Positions 8,457 to 17,532 of a stretch of DNA of 64,000 nucleotides are shown in pieces. The notes under the pieces are model-generated. The model searched no databases. It was not told the origin of the DNA and saw only the letters and a program-made list of their open reading frames with translations. The position numbers and the translations under genes were made by a program. The DNA is from Hathewaya proteolytica DSM 3090 (GTDB taxonomy: Bacteria; Bacillota; Clostridia; Clostridiales; Clostridiaceae), in NCBI RefSeq assembly GCF_900142225.1, contig NZ_FRAD01000004.1:184193-248192 (forward strand). Reading direction: 5' to 3'. Positions within the stretch are counted from its first letter, which is position 1, and each line of letters begins with the position of its first letter.

Positions 8457-9272
8457 ATGAAAAAAATTGTAAAGTTACTTTCTTTAATATTAGTTATTAG
8501 CATGTTGTCCTTGGGAGTTTTTGGATGTGAAAAAAAAGATAGTGAGAGTTCATCTAATAACGGTGTTGATAAGTCATGGGATAATGTGAAGAAAAAAGGT
8601 AAAATTACTGTTGGTATGTGTGCAATGTATCCTCCATTTGAATATAGAAATTCGAAAAATGGAGAAATTGAAGGCTTTGATCTTGATATGATGAGAGCCA
8701 TTGCCAAAGAAATCGGCGTTGAGGTGGAATTTAAAGATGCAGAATATGTATCTTTGATTGGAGGTGTTGAAAAAGGGGATTATGATCTATTAGCTTCTGG
8801 TATGTTTAGAGAAAATCTTGCAGAAGGTAATGTACAGGGTAGCGATACTTATTATAATATTAATACCGTAGCAGTGGTTTTAGAGGAAAACAATGATATA
8901 AAGAAACTTTCGGATTTAGAGGGTAAAGTAATTGGTGTTCAAAGTGGTACATATGCAGAAAAATTGGTAGATAGTAAAGTAAAAAATGTTAAAGAAATAA
9001 AACGATACAACTACAGTGCAGAAGCATTTACAGATTTGAAGGCAAAAAGAATAGATTCGTTGGTAGTTGGTCATACTTTTGCAACAGATGAGATTAAGAA
9101 AAAGGGAAAGTATGTTAAGATTGTGGAGGAGCCATTAGGAACAAGTGAGATGATTATAATGACTAAAAAGGGAAATAATGAATTAAATAAAAAACTAAAT
9201 GAAGGACTTGCAAAAATTAAAAGCAGTGGTGAACTAGAAAAAATAGCTAAAAAATGGGCGGATGTAGAATAG
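8457..9272 (+). CDS. Amino-acid ABC transporter substrate-binding lipoprotein
   Basis: A 271-residue extracytoplasmic solute-binding protein (SBP_bac_3 type). ATG 8457 is preferred over GTG 8454 because AAGGAG (8443-8448) is then eight bases away. Residues 1-24 are a lipoprotein signal peptide with lipobox VFGC (Cys24). The mature part begins a Ser/Asn-rich linker and then GKITVGMCAMYPPFEYRN, IEGFDLDMMRAIAKEIG, and LEGKVIGVQSGTYAEKLV, the standard two-lobe landmarks. The GFDxDxxxAI motif is the family signature. It closes the permease/DUF169 operon and ends at the terminator at 9287-9318. The ligand is unknown. Confidence 0.92.
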   Translation: MKKIVKLLSLILVISMLSLGVFGCEKKDSESSSNNGVDKSWDNVKKKGKITVGMCAMYPPFEYRNSKNGEIEGFDLDMMRAIAKEIGVEVEFKDAEYVSLIGGVEKGDYDLLASGMFRENLAEGNVQGSDTYYNINTVAVVLEENNDIKKLSDLEGKVIGVQSGTYAEKLVDSKVKNVKEIKRYNYSAEAFTDLKAKRIDSLVVGHTFATDEIKKKGKYVKIVEEPLGTSEMIIMTKKGNNELNKKLNEGLAKIKSSGELEKIAKKWADVE

Positions 9273-9286
9273 ATACAAAAAGAAAT

Positions 9287-9318
9287 TAAGGTATGTAAAA
9301 GCATACCTTAATTTTTTT
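9287..9318 (+). terminator. Intrinsic terminator, shared by convergent genes
   Basis: TTAAGGTATG at 9287-9296 pairs with CATACCTTAA at 9302-9311, followed by seven T. The T-tract touches the stop codon of the leftward regulator at 9317. Confidence 0.88.
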
Positions 9319-10597
9319 ACAACTTCAAAATATGCCCATTATATAAAAGGTCTTTGTACATTATGTTAGCTTCCTTATACTTTCTTTTAAGTTCAAGATG
9401 TTCAATGAGTTTTAACTGTATAGATGAGTAAAATTCTATGTAGTTGATTTTTTTATAAAATGGCAATATATCTTTTGTAATTGTTGTATAAAAAATTTCC
9501 TCTGAAAAGTGGTGATAACTAAGATATAGATAATAAAGATATTTATAATAAATTGAATCCTCATAATCTGTGCATAAATATTTTTTGAAAAATTTATCTA
9601 TATCATCATATATATTAGATTTTAAGGCAGCTTCTATGTAATTTGATACTGCCAAAAGAGTGAATATTTCATTGTAAAGTTCACACATTTTTATGGCTAA
9701 TCTGGAGTATTCCATGGATTTTTCGTATTCTTTTGTGCACATATAAGCATCAGACAAGTTTATATAAATACCACATAGGGTAGATTTCATATCAAAATAT
9801 GTTGCACCGTTGAGAGCAGCACTTAGATGAAATTTGCTTTTTTCATAAATGTTGAGATAGCCATAACATACAGCTAAACTGTCATGACATTTTACGGCAT
9901 TCATGTAGTGACCATTTTTTTCATAACTATCTAAAGCATTGTTTAAAAAATAAGTGGCCTTTAGTGGTTCGTTATTAAAACAATAGGAGAAACCAAGCAT
10001 ATAGTTTACCCAGGGTGTGTCCATGATTTCTTTTGCTTGTAAGAGACGAGCAAGCCCTTCGCCATGGTCTTTGTCTCGAAAGATGCATCGTCCAGTAGTA
10101 AGGAGATAAGTGTACTTTAAAGTAGCTTCTGAATTCACTAGAGCCTTGTCCAATATCTTAATATAGTCTTTTAAAGTGTCATACTTTTCTTTTTTTACAA
10201 AAAACAGATAAGCTATTTTATAGACTTTAAATTCAAGACTATAAAGGGAGTCTTGAATAAAATCCTCCATAGATGTGAGCTTCATATATATACTCTCTGC
10301 ACGCTCCTTATCACCAGTCTCTATTTCTTGCATCATGGAATAGAGCTTTTGGCGTATTGAACCCAACTGATTTATATTATTTATGTTGTCAATTCCCAGC
10401 TTTTTTAATAAAGCTTCTATAATGTCTTCTCTTAAAGTTCTCTTACCATTTTCAAAGTAACAAAGATGGCTTTTTGAACAGATACCATAACATAAAGCTT
10501 CCTGGCTAATGGATTTTTCCATGCGGAGATATTTGATCCAAGATGACAGGAAATTGTATTCAATTTGTTGTCCGAATATGTAACAGGTTTTATTCAT
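9317..10597 (-). CDS. HTH (XRE-type) regulator with TPR repeats
   Basis: A 426-residue protein. Residues about 15-70 form an XRE/HTH_3 DNA-binding domain (WIKYLRMEKSISQEALCYG, then HLCYFENGKRTLREDII). The remainder is all-helical, with repeated tetratricopeptide-like units such as ATYFLNNALDSYEKNGHY, AVCYGYLNIYEKSKFHL and IYINLSDAYMCTKEYEKSM. This layout is that of RRNPP-like peptide-sensing regulators (Rgg/PlcR/Rap relatives), in which the TPR part binds a peptide or partner. No obvious signalling-peptide gene is adjacent. It is divergent from ydcF, and an inverted repeat at 10637-10654 in its leader could be its own operator. Two paralogues of the same layout lie at 28120 and 29453. Confidence 0.82.
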   Translation of the reverse strand: MNKTCYIFGQQIEYNFLSSWIKYLRMEKSISQEALCYGICSKSHLCYFENGKRTLREDIIEALLKKLGIDNINNINQLGSIRQKLYSMMQEIETGDKERAESIYMKLTSMEDFIQDSLYSLEFKVYKIAYLFFVKKEKYDTLKDYIKILDKALVNSEATLKYTYLLTTGRCIFRDKDHGEGLARLLQAKEIMDTPWVNYMLGFSYCFNNEPLKATYFLNNALDSYEKNGHYMNAVKCHDSLAVCYGYLNIYEKSKFHLSAALNGATYFDMKSTLCGIYINLSDAYMCTKEYEKSMEYSRLAIKMCELYNEIFTLLAVSNYIEAALKSNIYDDIDKFFKKYLCTDYEDSIYYKYLYYLYLSYHHFSEEIFYTTITKDILPFYKKINYIEFYSSIQLKLIEHLELKRKYKEANIMYKDLLYNGHILKL

Positions 10598-10636
10598 TTA
10601 TATCGCCTACCTTTAATATGAAGAAACAAGTATAAG

Positions 10637-10654
10637 TTCACATAATGCTGTGAA
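10637..10654. promoter_or_regulatory. Inverted repeat upstream of the HTH-TPR regulator
   Basis: TTCACA (10637-10642) and TGTGAA (10649-10654) form a perfect 6-6-6 dyad. It lies about 40 bases upstream of the leftward regulator start (10597) and downstream of an ATTATA that is TATAAT on the minus strand (10666-10671). An operator is plausible. Confidence 0.4.
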
Positions 10655-10799
10655 TTTATATAAATATTATATCATTAATTTTAAGGATAATCACGGGATA
10701 ATTCAATAACACTTAATTGAGAAGGTATGAATTTTCAGATAGAATTATATTGTAAGATTAAATACACAATATAATCTTTGAAAGAAAGGGGTAACTTTT

Positions 10800-11393
10800 A
10801 TGAGCAGTATTATTGAAGATATAAGTGAATTTATATTTGTAGAACATATGCCAGAAAAATCTGATGCCATAATGATTGTAGGTGGTTCTTTCTCAGAACA
10901 GGGTGAAGTTGCAGCAGAGCTTTGGAAGGAAGGATATGCACCCTATTGTATTGTAGGCGGTGGTGTCAGCGTTAAGACTGGAAAATTTCCTGGGCCTAAA
11001 ACAAAACAAGACGTATACAATGGACAATATGATACGGAAGCTGATTTCTTTAAGGATGTTTTAATGAAAAATGGAGTACCAGAGGTAGCTATAATTGAAG
11101 ATAATAAGTCTGGATGGACTAGAGAAAATGCTGAAATGGCCAAAGTAGTTTGTGAAGAAAACAATATAAAGGTAGAAAAAGCTATATTGATATGCAAAAC
11201 TTTTCATGCTCGTAGAAGCCTTATGTTTTATAAGTCCGTATTTCCTAACACAGAATTTTATGTGGTTACTGTGGAAGGTTATGATATTAACAGGGACAAT
11301 TGGTTTAAATCTGAATATGGAATAAAAAGAGTGTTAGGAGAATTAAAACGTTGTGGAGAGCAATTTAATGAAGATGATGTGTTAAATTGGTGA
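10800..11393 (+). CDS. YdcF family (DUF218) protein
   Basis: A 197-residue protein from ATG 10800 (GAAAGGGG upstream). It shows the DUF218 landmarks: SDAIMIVGGSFSEQGEVAAELW, then CIVGGGVSV, ADFFKDVLMKNGVPEVAIIED, SGWTRENAEMAKVV and ILICKTFHARRSLMFYK. The fold is a Rossmann-like one; E. coli YdcF binds S-adenosylmethionine and SanA-type relatives act at the envelope, but no reaction is firmly known. There is no N-terminal membrane helix, unlike SanA/ElyC, so this is the soluble subtype. An MFS transporter gene follows after 62 bases and the two may be co-transcribed. Confidence 0.85.
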   Translation: MSSIIEDISEFIFVEHMPEKSDAIMIVGGSFSEQGEVAAELWKEGYAPYCIVGGGVSVKTGKFPGPKTKQDVYNGQYDTEADFFKDVLMKNGVPEVAIIEDNKSGWTRENAEMAKVVCEENNIKVEKAILICKTFHARRSLMFYKSVFPNTEFYVVTVEGYDINRDNWFKSEYGIKRVLGELKRCGEQFNEDDVLNW

Positions 11394-11455
11394 GAAATTA
11401 ATTTTAATTGAAGGGCAGAATTAAAGAAGAAATCCACAAAACCTAGGAGGGTATT

Positions 11456-12709
11456 ATGACAATAAAAAAAGTTTTGCAGCCGTATTTGGAGTTGCCTAAG
11501 GCTGTTTATATTATGTTACTTGCATCTGTTATAAGTAATATGGGTAATTTCGTACATCCATTGCTCACCATGTTTTTGACATATAAAGTGGGCATGGGTG
11601 TGGCAACTGTAGGTTCCATTGTGGCCATCAATAGTGTAGCTGGATTAGTTGGAACATTAATTGGCGGCAAACTCATCGATAAAATAGGAAGAAAAATTAT
11701 TTTTATGGTGTTTAGAACTCTTTCGGCAGTTTCCATACTGTGTTGCGGATTTGCTAAGGATACCTGGATTATAGTAGCTTTTATTATGCTTTCCAATTTT
11801 GTTACAGGAATATCGTCTCCAGTGTACAGTACAATAATGACAGATTTAACAAAGGGAGATAAGAGGAAAACTGCATTTTCATTGCATTATATGGCTATGA
11901 ATGTGGGCATGGCTGTGGGACCGCTTATGGCAGCATTCTTATATAATAAATACATTCGGTTGCTTTTCATAGGAGATGCTGTAACCACCATAATTTCTGT
12001 TATCTTAGTTGCTACTATGGTGCCAGAAACTATGCCAAAGTTTGGGGAATTTGATGCAGAGGAAAATGAGAAGGATTATCATAAGGAGACGGCAGAACAA
12101 GGTGGTCTCATGAAAGCTTTACTAAAAAGGCCACAGATCCTAATTTTTTCAGCTATCATGGTAATATATTTTCTTGTATTTTCTCAATATAACTTTGGTA
12201 TATCACTTCAGCTAGGTGATGTATTCAGTAAAGATACTGCTTCCCTGGTGTTTGGTACCCTTATGACAGTGAATACTGTACTATGTAGCCTGTTACCACC
12301 ACTACTTCCCTATGTAATAAAAAATGTAAAACCTTCTATGTGTATTGCACTGGGTGGTTTGTTCTATACCGTGGGATTTGGCATGATGGCCTTTATAACA
12401 AGCTATGGCATGTTTATTTTATCTGCTGTCCTATGGACCATAGGAGAAATATTGGTAGCTACCAATACTAATATTTATATTGCAGATAATGCGCCTATAA
12501 GCCATAGAGGAAGATTTAATTCTATATTTCCTATTATTCGTAAATTAGGATTTATCCTGGGGCCTATGCTAGCAGGGGTGTATGTGAAACATTTTAGTAT
12601 ACAAGCTTTATGGATTCCTATAGGAATATTAGCTTTTATTGGGGCATTATTAATGTGTGGATTACAAATTGTTGTTAATAAAAGGGAAACAAGTTGTAGA
12701 AAGAATTAA
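11456..12709 (+). CDS. MFS transporter
   Basis: A 417-residue integral membrane protein with TAGGAGGG before ATG 11456. Hydrophobicity suggests twelve transmembrane helices in two halves with a central hydrophilic loop (about 190-220, rich in E and K). The loop between helices 2 and 3 carries the major facilitator motif A, GKLIDKIGRK. LSNFVTGISSPVYSTIMTD resembles drug:proton antiporter relatives such as the MdtG/YttB type. The substrate is not deducible; export of a drug or metabolite is most likely. The following remnant gene at 12732 is only 22 bases away. Confidence 0.85.
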   Translation: MTIKKVLQPYLELPKAVYIMLLASVISNMGNFVHPLLTMFLTYKVGMGVATVGSIVAINSVAGLVGTLIGGKLIDKIGRKIIFMVFRTLSAVSILCCGFAKDTWIIVAFIMLSNFVTGISSPVYSTIMTDLTKGDKRKTAFSLHYMAMNVGMAVGPLMAAFLYNKYIRLLFIGDAVTTIISVILVATMVPETMPKFGEFDAEENEKDYHKETAEQGGLMKALLKRPQILIFSAIMVIYFLVFSQYNFGISLQLGDVFSKDTASLVFGTLMTVNTVLCSLLPPLLPYVIKNVKPSMCIALGGLFYTVGFGMMAFITSYGMFILSAVLWTIGEILVATNTNIYIADNAPISHRGRFNSIFPIIRKLGFILGPMLAGVYVKHFSIQALWIPIGILAFIGALLMCGLQIVVNKRETSCRKN

Positions 12710-12731
12710 AAATAAATTTTGAGGTGATAAT

Positions 12732-12966
12732 ATGTCAGAAACGACTAAAGATAGGATTATAGGATGTTTAAAAGGAGTAGCAATTGGAGATGCCAACTCA
12801 TGGTGGACAAATGTCGATATGTGCTGCTGCTTCCATGGCTGCGTCTATCGCAGGCGCAATTTCTCCAAATACAATAAATAATCAGTGGTATGAAAATGTT
12901 CAATCTGTTAACGATTTGGAGCTACTAGATTTAGCAAAAAAATTATATTTGCTTAGAAGAGATTAG
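12732..12966 (+). pseudogene. Remnant of an ADP-ribosylglycohydrolase gene
   Basis: A good ribosome binding site (GAGGTGAT, 12721-12728) and ATG 12732 begin MSETTKDRIIGCLKGVAIGDA, the canonical N-terminus of ADP-ribosyl-glycohydrolase family proteins. At about 12795 this breaks. In another frame the sequence resumes with GGQMSICAAASMAASIAGAIS, then a stretch with VNDLELLDLAKKLYLLRR ending at TAG 12964-12966, which resembles the family's C-terminal helices. About 250 internal residues are therefore missing, with a frame change at the junction. It was once an enzyme removing ADP-ribose from proteins or other targets; it cannot be active now. Confidence 0.7.
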
Positions 12967-13053
12967 AAAATAATTAAAAATAAGTTTAAGATTCATAGAG
13001 TAAAGATTAAAGGACACAATGTTATAAATTCAAACTGAAGTTAACTAAAACCT

Positions 13054-13081
13054 TTGATATTGATGTGAAAAGTGATATACT
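13054..13081 (+). promoter_or_regulatory. Probable promoter of the YgjP/ABC exporter operon
   Basis: TTGATA at 13054-13059 and TATACT at 13076-13081, 16-base spacing. The next start is at 13175. Confidence 0.6.
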
Positions 13082-13174
13082 ATTCAATAAATAATAGCTA
13101 GGAGATGAGTGACAAGCTAGGAAGTGTTACAACGGTTAGCCATCAGACAAGGAAACAGTTATAAAGGAGATATA

Positions 13175-13915
13175 ATGAATAAAATCGAAAATGTAATTGA
13201 AGAAGTACGCCATATAACACAGGGCAATATTCACATTCAGTATACTCTTATGACAAAAAAGGTTAAGAATATTAATTTGAGGATAAGAAGCGATGGAAGT
13301 GTAATGGTATCTGCTAGTAAAAATTTGTCTGCATCTTATGTTGACGACTTTGTAAGGTCAAAAGCAGCCTTTATAAAAAAAGCTATAGATAGGTTAGAGA
13401 AAAAGCAAGTGCTAAATGGATTGGAATCAGAGAATTATGGTGATGGGGAGGTTTTTCTCATTTTAGGCCAAGAATTTGTGCTAAAGGTTATACCCCAGTG
13501 CAAGAAAAACTCTGTAATGGTAGATGAAAACCAACTTCTTCTGTATATAAGGGATAAAAATGAATATAAAAACAGGGAAAAGCTTATGAAATCATGGATT
13601 CGTCAAAATCAGCAGCTGGTGTTTTCAAAAGTATGTGATGAAGTGTACGATGTTTTTAAAAAATATTCTGTTCATAAACCTTTAATTAGAATACGTAAAA
13701 TGAAATCCAGATGGGGGTCCTGTCAGCCAGTAAAGGGTATCATCACACTGAATTCCAAATTATTTCAAGTTCCACTAGAATGTATAGAGTATGTAGTATA
13801 TCACGAATTTAACCACTTCCTTCATCCAGATCATTCAAAGAGTTTTTATGATGAGCTGGACATTCTTTTGCCAGGATGGACAAAAAGAGAAGAAATGTTA
13901 AAACAATATATGTAG
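13175..13915 (+). CDS. YgjP-type zinc metallopeptidase (DUF45)
   Basis: A 246-residue protein. ATG 13175 follows AAAGGAGA (13163-13170) at ideal spacing; the frame is open further upstream but without a ribosome binding site. YgjP/DUF45 landmarks are present: VKNINLRIRSDGSVMVSAS at the N-terminus, then KSRWGSCQPVKGIITLNSKL, and the zinc motif YHEFNHFLHPDHSKSF, with HEFNH as the HExxH and a later conserved His. It is a cytosolic minigluzincin-like protease whose substrates are unknown. It is followed after 34 bases by the ABC exporter genes, which suggests co-transcription though not a shared function. Confidence 0.88.
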   Translation: MNKIENVIEEVRHITQGNIHIQYTLMTKKVKNINLRIRSDGSVMVSASKNLSASYVDDFVRSKAAFIKKAIDRLEKKQVLNGLESENYGDGEVFLILGQEFVLKVIPQCKKNSVMVDENQLLLYIRDKNEYKNREKLMKSWIRQNQQLVFSKVCDEVYDVFKKYSVHKPLIRIRKMKSRWGSCQPVKGIITLNSKLFQVPLECIEYVVYHEFNHFLHPDHSKSFYDELDILLPGWTKREEMLKQYM

Positions 13916-13949
13916 AAAAACAGAAGATAAAACCACGGGGGGTGATTGA

Positions 13950-15740
13950 ATGTTAAGAGATGTGTTGAAGAATATTAAGGTGATATTTAGATATTCACCC
14001 TTTCATGCTATTATAAAATTAATAGTAGTTGTTATTGCGGCCTTGATGACACCATTGTCTCTTTTTTTTACTGAAAAATTGATAAAAAGTATACAGCTAT
14101 GTATTTTAAATGGGGAGCCCATTAGAAGTGTTGTTATGTGGTCTTCGTGTTTAATAACTTCTATGGTGATTCCTTGTGTATGTTCATTCTTAAATAACTG
14201 TGAAGATATAAGAATTAAGAGGGAGTTAGATACTGAATTTACTGAGGATATAGCTGACAAATACGCTAGGATACAGTTTTGGTGTTTTGAAGATAGCCAT
14301 ACAAAGGATATATTAAAGAGGATGGGAGACAATCCTCAGGAGAAGGTTTTTCAACTTTTTATAAATGCTGTAGAGATAATCGGCGTTTTTGTAAGTCTTG
14401 TGGGTCTTATACTTGTATTTATGCAAATTGGAATAATATTTTGTATTATATTTATTGCTATTATAATTGTCATGATGATTATGGATTTTAAAGCTATGAA
14501 CACTATGAATACCATGTTTAACAACCAAAGCGTAGATGAAAGGTTTATGGATTATTTAGGACAATTATTGTCAGAAAAGTCCTCTCTTTTTGAACTTAGG
14601 TTATTTGGTGCAGTTAATTATATAAGTGGACTTTGGAAAGACAGAAGTAGTAAAGTGCTGAAAGAGCGGCTTCGTATTACTATAAAATCTCAGGGGTATT
14701 TTGCGGTAAGCTGTATCATGATAATTATATGGGTAGCTAGCATTCTATTTTTCCTTGTAAAAGGTGTAATTTCAAAAGACATATCTCTTGGGGTTTTTGT
14801 AGCGTTAGCAGGTTCTGCGGATAGCATTATAAAGACCACAGAAAATCTATCATATACCTTTACTCTTATAGCCCAGAATTCTATGTACATGAGAGTATAT
14901 CATAAATTCATGAATCTACCTGAAGATAGTATGGATTTAAGTGTGAAAGAACATGGTAACAATGAAGATGTGCATTACATAGTTTTTAAAGATGTACACT
15001 TTGCTTATCCTAAAACAGAAAAAGAGATACTTAAAGGGCTTAGTTTTGAAATAAAAAAGGGAGAAAAAATTGCTTTTGTAGGGGAAAATGGTGCTGGTAA
15101 ATCAACAGTGATAAAACTTTTATGTAGGTTATATGAGCCACAGCAGGGAGAAATTCTAATCAATGGTATAAATATAAGAAATATGAGCTATAAAGAAATC
15201 CATAAGGCTATTAGCTTAGTATTCCAAGATTATGAAAAATATAGTCTTACTTTGAGAGAGAATGTAGCATTGGGTGATATACAAACTTTAAATAATGAGG
15301 AACTTATAAAAAAAGCACTGAAGGATGGTATGGCAGAAGAAATAAGTGAAAACATAGATGTAAACCTTGGAAAACTCAGCGAAGATGGTATAGATGTATC
15401 TGGAGGTCAGTGGCAAAGAATTGCTATATCTAGAGCATTAGTAGCGTGTAGCCAATTTACAATATTGGACGAGCCTACTTCTGCTTTAGATCCCATAGCT
15501 GAGAGTAACATGTATTCATGTTTCCAAAAAGTTCTTCAGCATAGAGGATCCATTGTGATCTCCCATAGATTAGGCAGTGCAAAAATGGCTGACAGAATTT
15601 TAGTGTTAAATAAAGGTGTGGTGGTGGAGAACGGCTCTCATGCTGAACTTATAAAAGCACAGGGCTTATATGCTGATATGTGGCGTGTGCAGAGTAACTG
15701 GTATGACGGAGGTAGTGCAAATGAAGAAGAAATACAGTAG
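13950..15740 (+). CDS. ABC exporter subunit (fused membrane and ATPase domains), first of a pair
   Basis: A 596-residue half-transporter with GGGGGGTGA before ATG 13950. Residues about 15-310 hold five to six transmembrane helices. The nucleotide-binding domain (about 345-580) has Walker A GENGAGKST (about 377-385), signature SGGQWQR (about 483), and Walker B with TILDEPTSALDP. SGGQWQR and the ALDP form resemble exporters of the NisT/SpaT (lantibiotic) group. Overlap of 20 bases with the next gene, which is another half-transporter, indicates a heterodimer. No precursor peptide or modification enzyme gene is nearby, so the cargo is unknown; a peptide or lipid is possible. Confidence 0.88.
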   Translation: MLRDVLKNIKVIFRYSPFHAIIKLIVVVIAALMTPLSLFFTEKLIKSIQLCILNGEPIRSVVMWSSCLITSMVIPCVCSFLNNCEDIRIKRELDTEFTEDIADKYARIQFWCFEDSHTKDILKRMGDNPQEKVFQLFINAVEIIGVFVSLVGLILVFMQIGIIFCIIFIAIIIVMMIMDFKAMNTMNTMFNNQSVDERFMDYLGQLLSEKSSLFELRLFGAVNYISGLWKDRSSKVLKERLRITIKSQGYFAVSCIMIIIWVASILFFLVKGVISKDISLGVFVALAGSADSIIKTTENLSYTFTLIAQNSMYMRVYHKFMNLPEDSMDLSVKEHGNNEDVHYIVFKDVHFAYPKTEKEILKGLSFEIKKGEKIAFVGENGAGKSTVIKLLCRLYEPQQGEILINGINIRNMSYKEIHKAISLVFQDYEKYSLTLRENVALGDIQTLNNEELIKKALKDGMAEEISENIDVNLGKLSEDGIDVSGGQWQRIAISRALVACSQFTILDEPTSALDPIAESNMYSCFQKVLQHRGSIVISHRLGSAKMADRILVLNKGVVVENGSHAELIKAQGLYADMWRVQSNWYDGGSANEEEIQ

Positions 15741-17499
15741 TTACGTGATAATTTCAAGAATATGTGGGCAAATATTTAAAAACACTCCGGTAGCTGCCAT
15801 AGCATCACCAGTATATTATATTTTAGAAGGACTTTTCCCAGCATTTACGGCTATTATTATGGCAAAACTGTTCAATTATATATATGAATATTCATTGGGG
15901 ACAAGGTCCATATCTTTTGCTATAAAAATGTGTGTTATATTGATTATAGGATATGTTGTCAGATTGATCTTTCAACTTATATCTAGCGTTTATATTAATG
16001 CTGATTTATATGAAAAAAATGATAGTGAGTTTAATAGAAAAATCTATGAAAAAGCAGCTAAATTATCTCTAGTGGACTATGAAAATAGCAAGACTATGGA
16101 GCGTGAAGAAAGGGCAAAACAATGTGTAAACAATGAATTTATGAGCCAAATCTTTATGTCGGGTTCCATAATTATCACCAGCCTTATAGGGATTTTATCC
16201 ATAATCACCGTGTTGGCCTCTTACAGTCTGTGGTTTATACCTGTTAGTATTTTCAGTGTTTTACCCTATGTTGTTGCAAAAATTATAAGGGGAAATGAAT
16301 TTTATTGTCTAAAGTACCAGCAATCTGAAAATGTTAGAAAACGCGATTATTTGTGGCAACTACTTACAAATAAGAGTAGCATAAAGGAAATGCGTGTAAC
16401 AGATTCTGGCCAATATTTGAAAGATAAATGGCTTTGTATAAGAAACCAGATAAATGAAGAATTATGGCAACAGAGTAGGAAAGATAGCATGTCTCTTATG
16501 CTCTGTGATTTTATAAGAATAACGGGATATTTTGTATGTATTGTATTGGCTCTTGTTATGGTGGTGAATGGAACCATAAATGTTGGTATTTTTGGGGCAT
16601 GTATATCTGTATTTCTTCAGATGCAGGAACAGACAAAAAAATTCCTTATTAATATGGGTGGTTTTAACGAGAAAGTGAATTTTGCCAGTGATTATTTTGA
16701 ATTTATAGATTTAGAAGAAGAAGAATATGGTGAAATAAAGTTTGATAAATTAAAGTATAATATAATTGTTGAAAATGTAAGTTTTTCATATCCAAACTCG
16801 AAAAAAAGCACTATAGATAATATTAATCTTGAGATTAAAAAAGGCGAAAAGGTTGTGATTCTTGGGGAAAATGGTAGCGGAAAAACAACTTTAACAAAAC
16901 TTATACTTGGATTTTATAAACCAGAGTCAGGTGAAGTAAAGTATGATGGCATTTCTGTGTTGGATTTTAAAAGAGGAAGTTTTATCCATAAGATATCTGG
17001 AATAGCTCAGAATTTTACAAAGTACAATTTAAGCATAAGAGAAAATGTGGCATTATGTGAAAGAAAATTTGAGGACAGCGATGAGAACATATGGAGGGCA
17101 CTTAATTATGCGGGCTTAGATATGTTTAAGCAGGAGAAGGTTTCTTTAGATGAAAAATTAGGTAGAGATTTTGGTGGTAGAGAGCTTTCTGGGGGACAGT
17201 GGCAAAAGCTTGCCATAGCTAGAGGTATCTATAAAGACAGTGAAATTATTATTATGGATGAGCCTACCAGTGCTTTGGATCCTGTAATGGAATCAGAAAT
17301 CTTGAAAAAATTCATGGATATTTCAGAGGGCAAGACTGCTATTATAGTATCTCACAGAGTGGGGCTTAGCACTTTAGCTGATAAAATTGTGGTGATGAAG
17401 CAAGGGAAAATTTCTGAGATAGGTTGTCATGAGGAACTTATGAAAAGGCAAGGAGAGTATTATAAACTATATAAGGCTCAACAGCAGTGGTATGTGTAG
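15721..17499 (+). CDS. ABC exporter subunit, second of a pair
   Basis: A 592-residue half-transporter. The start is ATG 15721, behind GGAGG at 15709-15713, inside the end of the first subunit gene. Residues about 20-310 hold the membrane domain. The nucleotide-binding domain has Walker A GENGSGKTT (about 382-390), signature SGGQWQK (about 489), and IIMDEPTSALDP. Both proteins end with a similar aromatic tail (VQSNWY and AQQQWY), which suggests the pair arose by duplication. It acts in the cytoplasmic membrane as the partner of the first subunit. An aminotransferase gene follows 33 bases downstream. Confidence 0.88.
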   Translation: MKKKYSSYVIISRICGQIFKNTPVAAIASPVYYILEGLFPAFTAIIMAKLFNYIYEYSLGTRSISFAIKMCVILIIGYVVRLIFQLISSVYINADLYEKNDSEFNRKIYEKAAKLSLVDYENSKTMEREERAKQCVNNEFMSQIFMSGSIIITSLIGILSIITVLASYSLWFIPVSIFSVLPYVVAKIIRGNEFYCLKYQQSENVRKRDYLWQLLTNKSSIKEMRVTDSGQYLKDKWLCIRNQINEELWQQSRKDSMSLMLCDFIRITGYFVCIVLALVMVVNGTINVGIFGACISVFLQMQEQTKKFLINMGGFNEKVNFASDYFEFIDLEEEEYGEIKFDKLKYNIIVENVSFSYPNSKKSTIDNINLEIKKGEKVVILGENGSGKTTLTKLILGFYKPESGEVKYDGISVLDFKRGSFIHKISGIAQNFTKYNLSIRENVALCERKFEDSDENIWRALNYAGLDMFKQEKVSLDEKLGRDFGGRELSGGQWQKLAIARGIYKDSEIIIMDEPTSALDPVMESEILKKFMDISEGKTAIIVSHRVGLSTLADKIVVMKQGKISEIGCHEELMKRQGEYYKLYKAQQQWYV

Positions 17500-17532
17500 A
17501 AAAGTGGTACATTAAGTTGATGGGGTGATATT

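Noticed and set aside
13105..13164. 19-codon leader peptide before the YgjP gene
   Set aside because: GGAG is only one base from the ATG, so initiation there is improbable, and the peptide shows no regulatory pattern.
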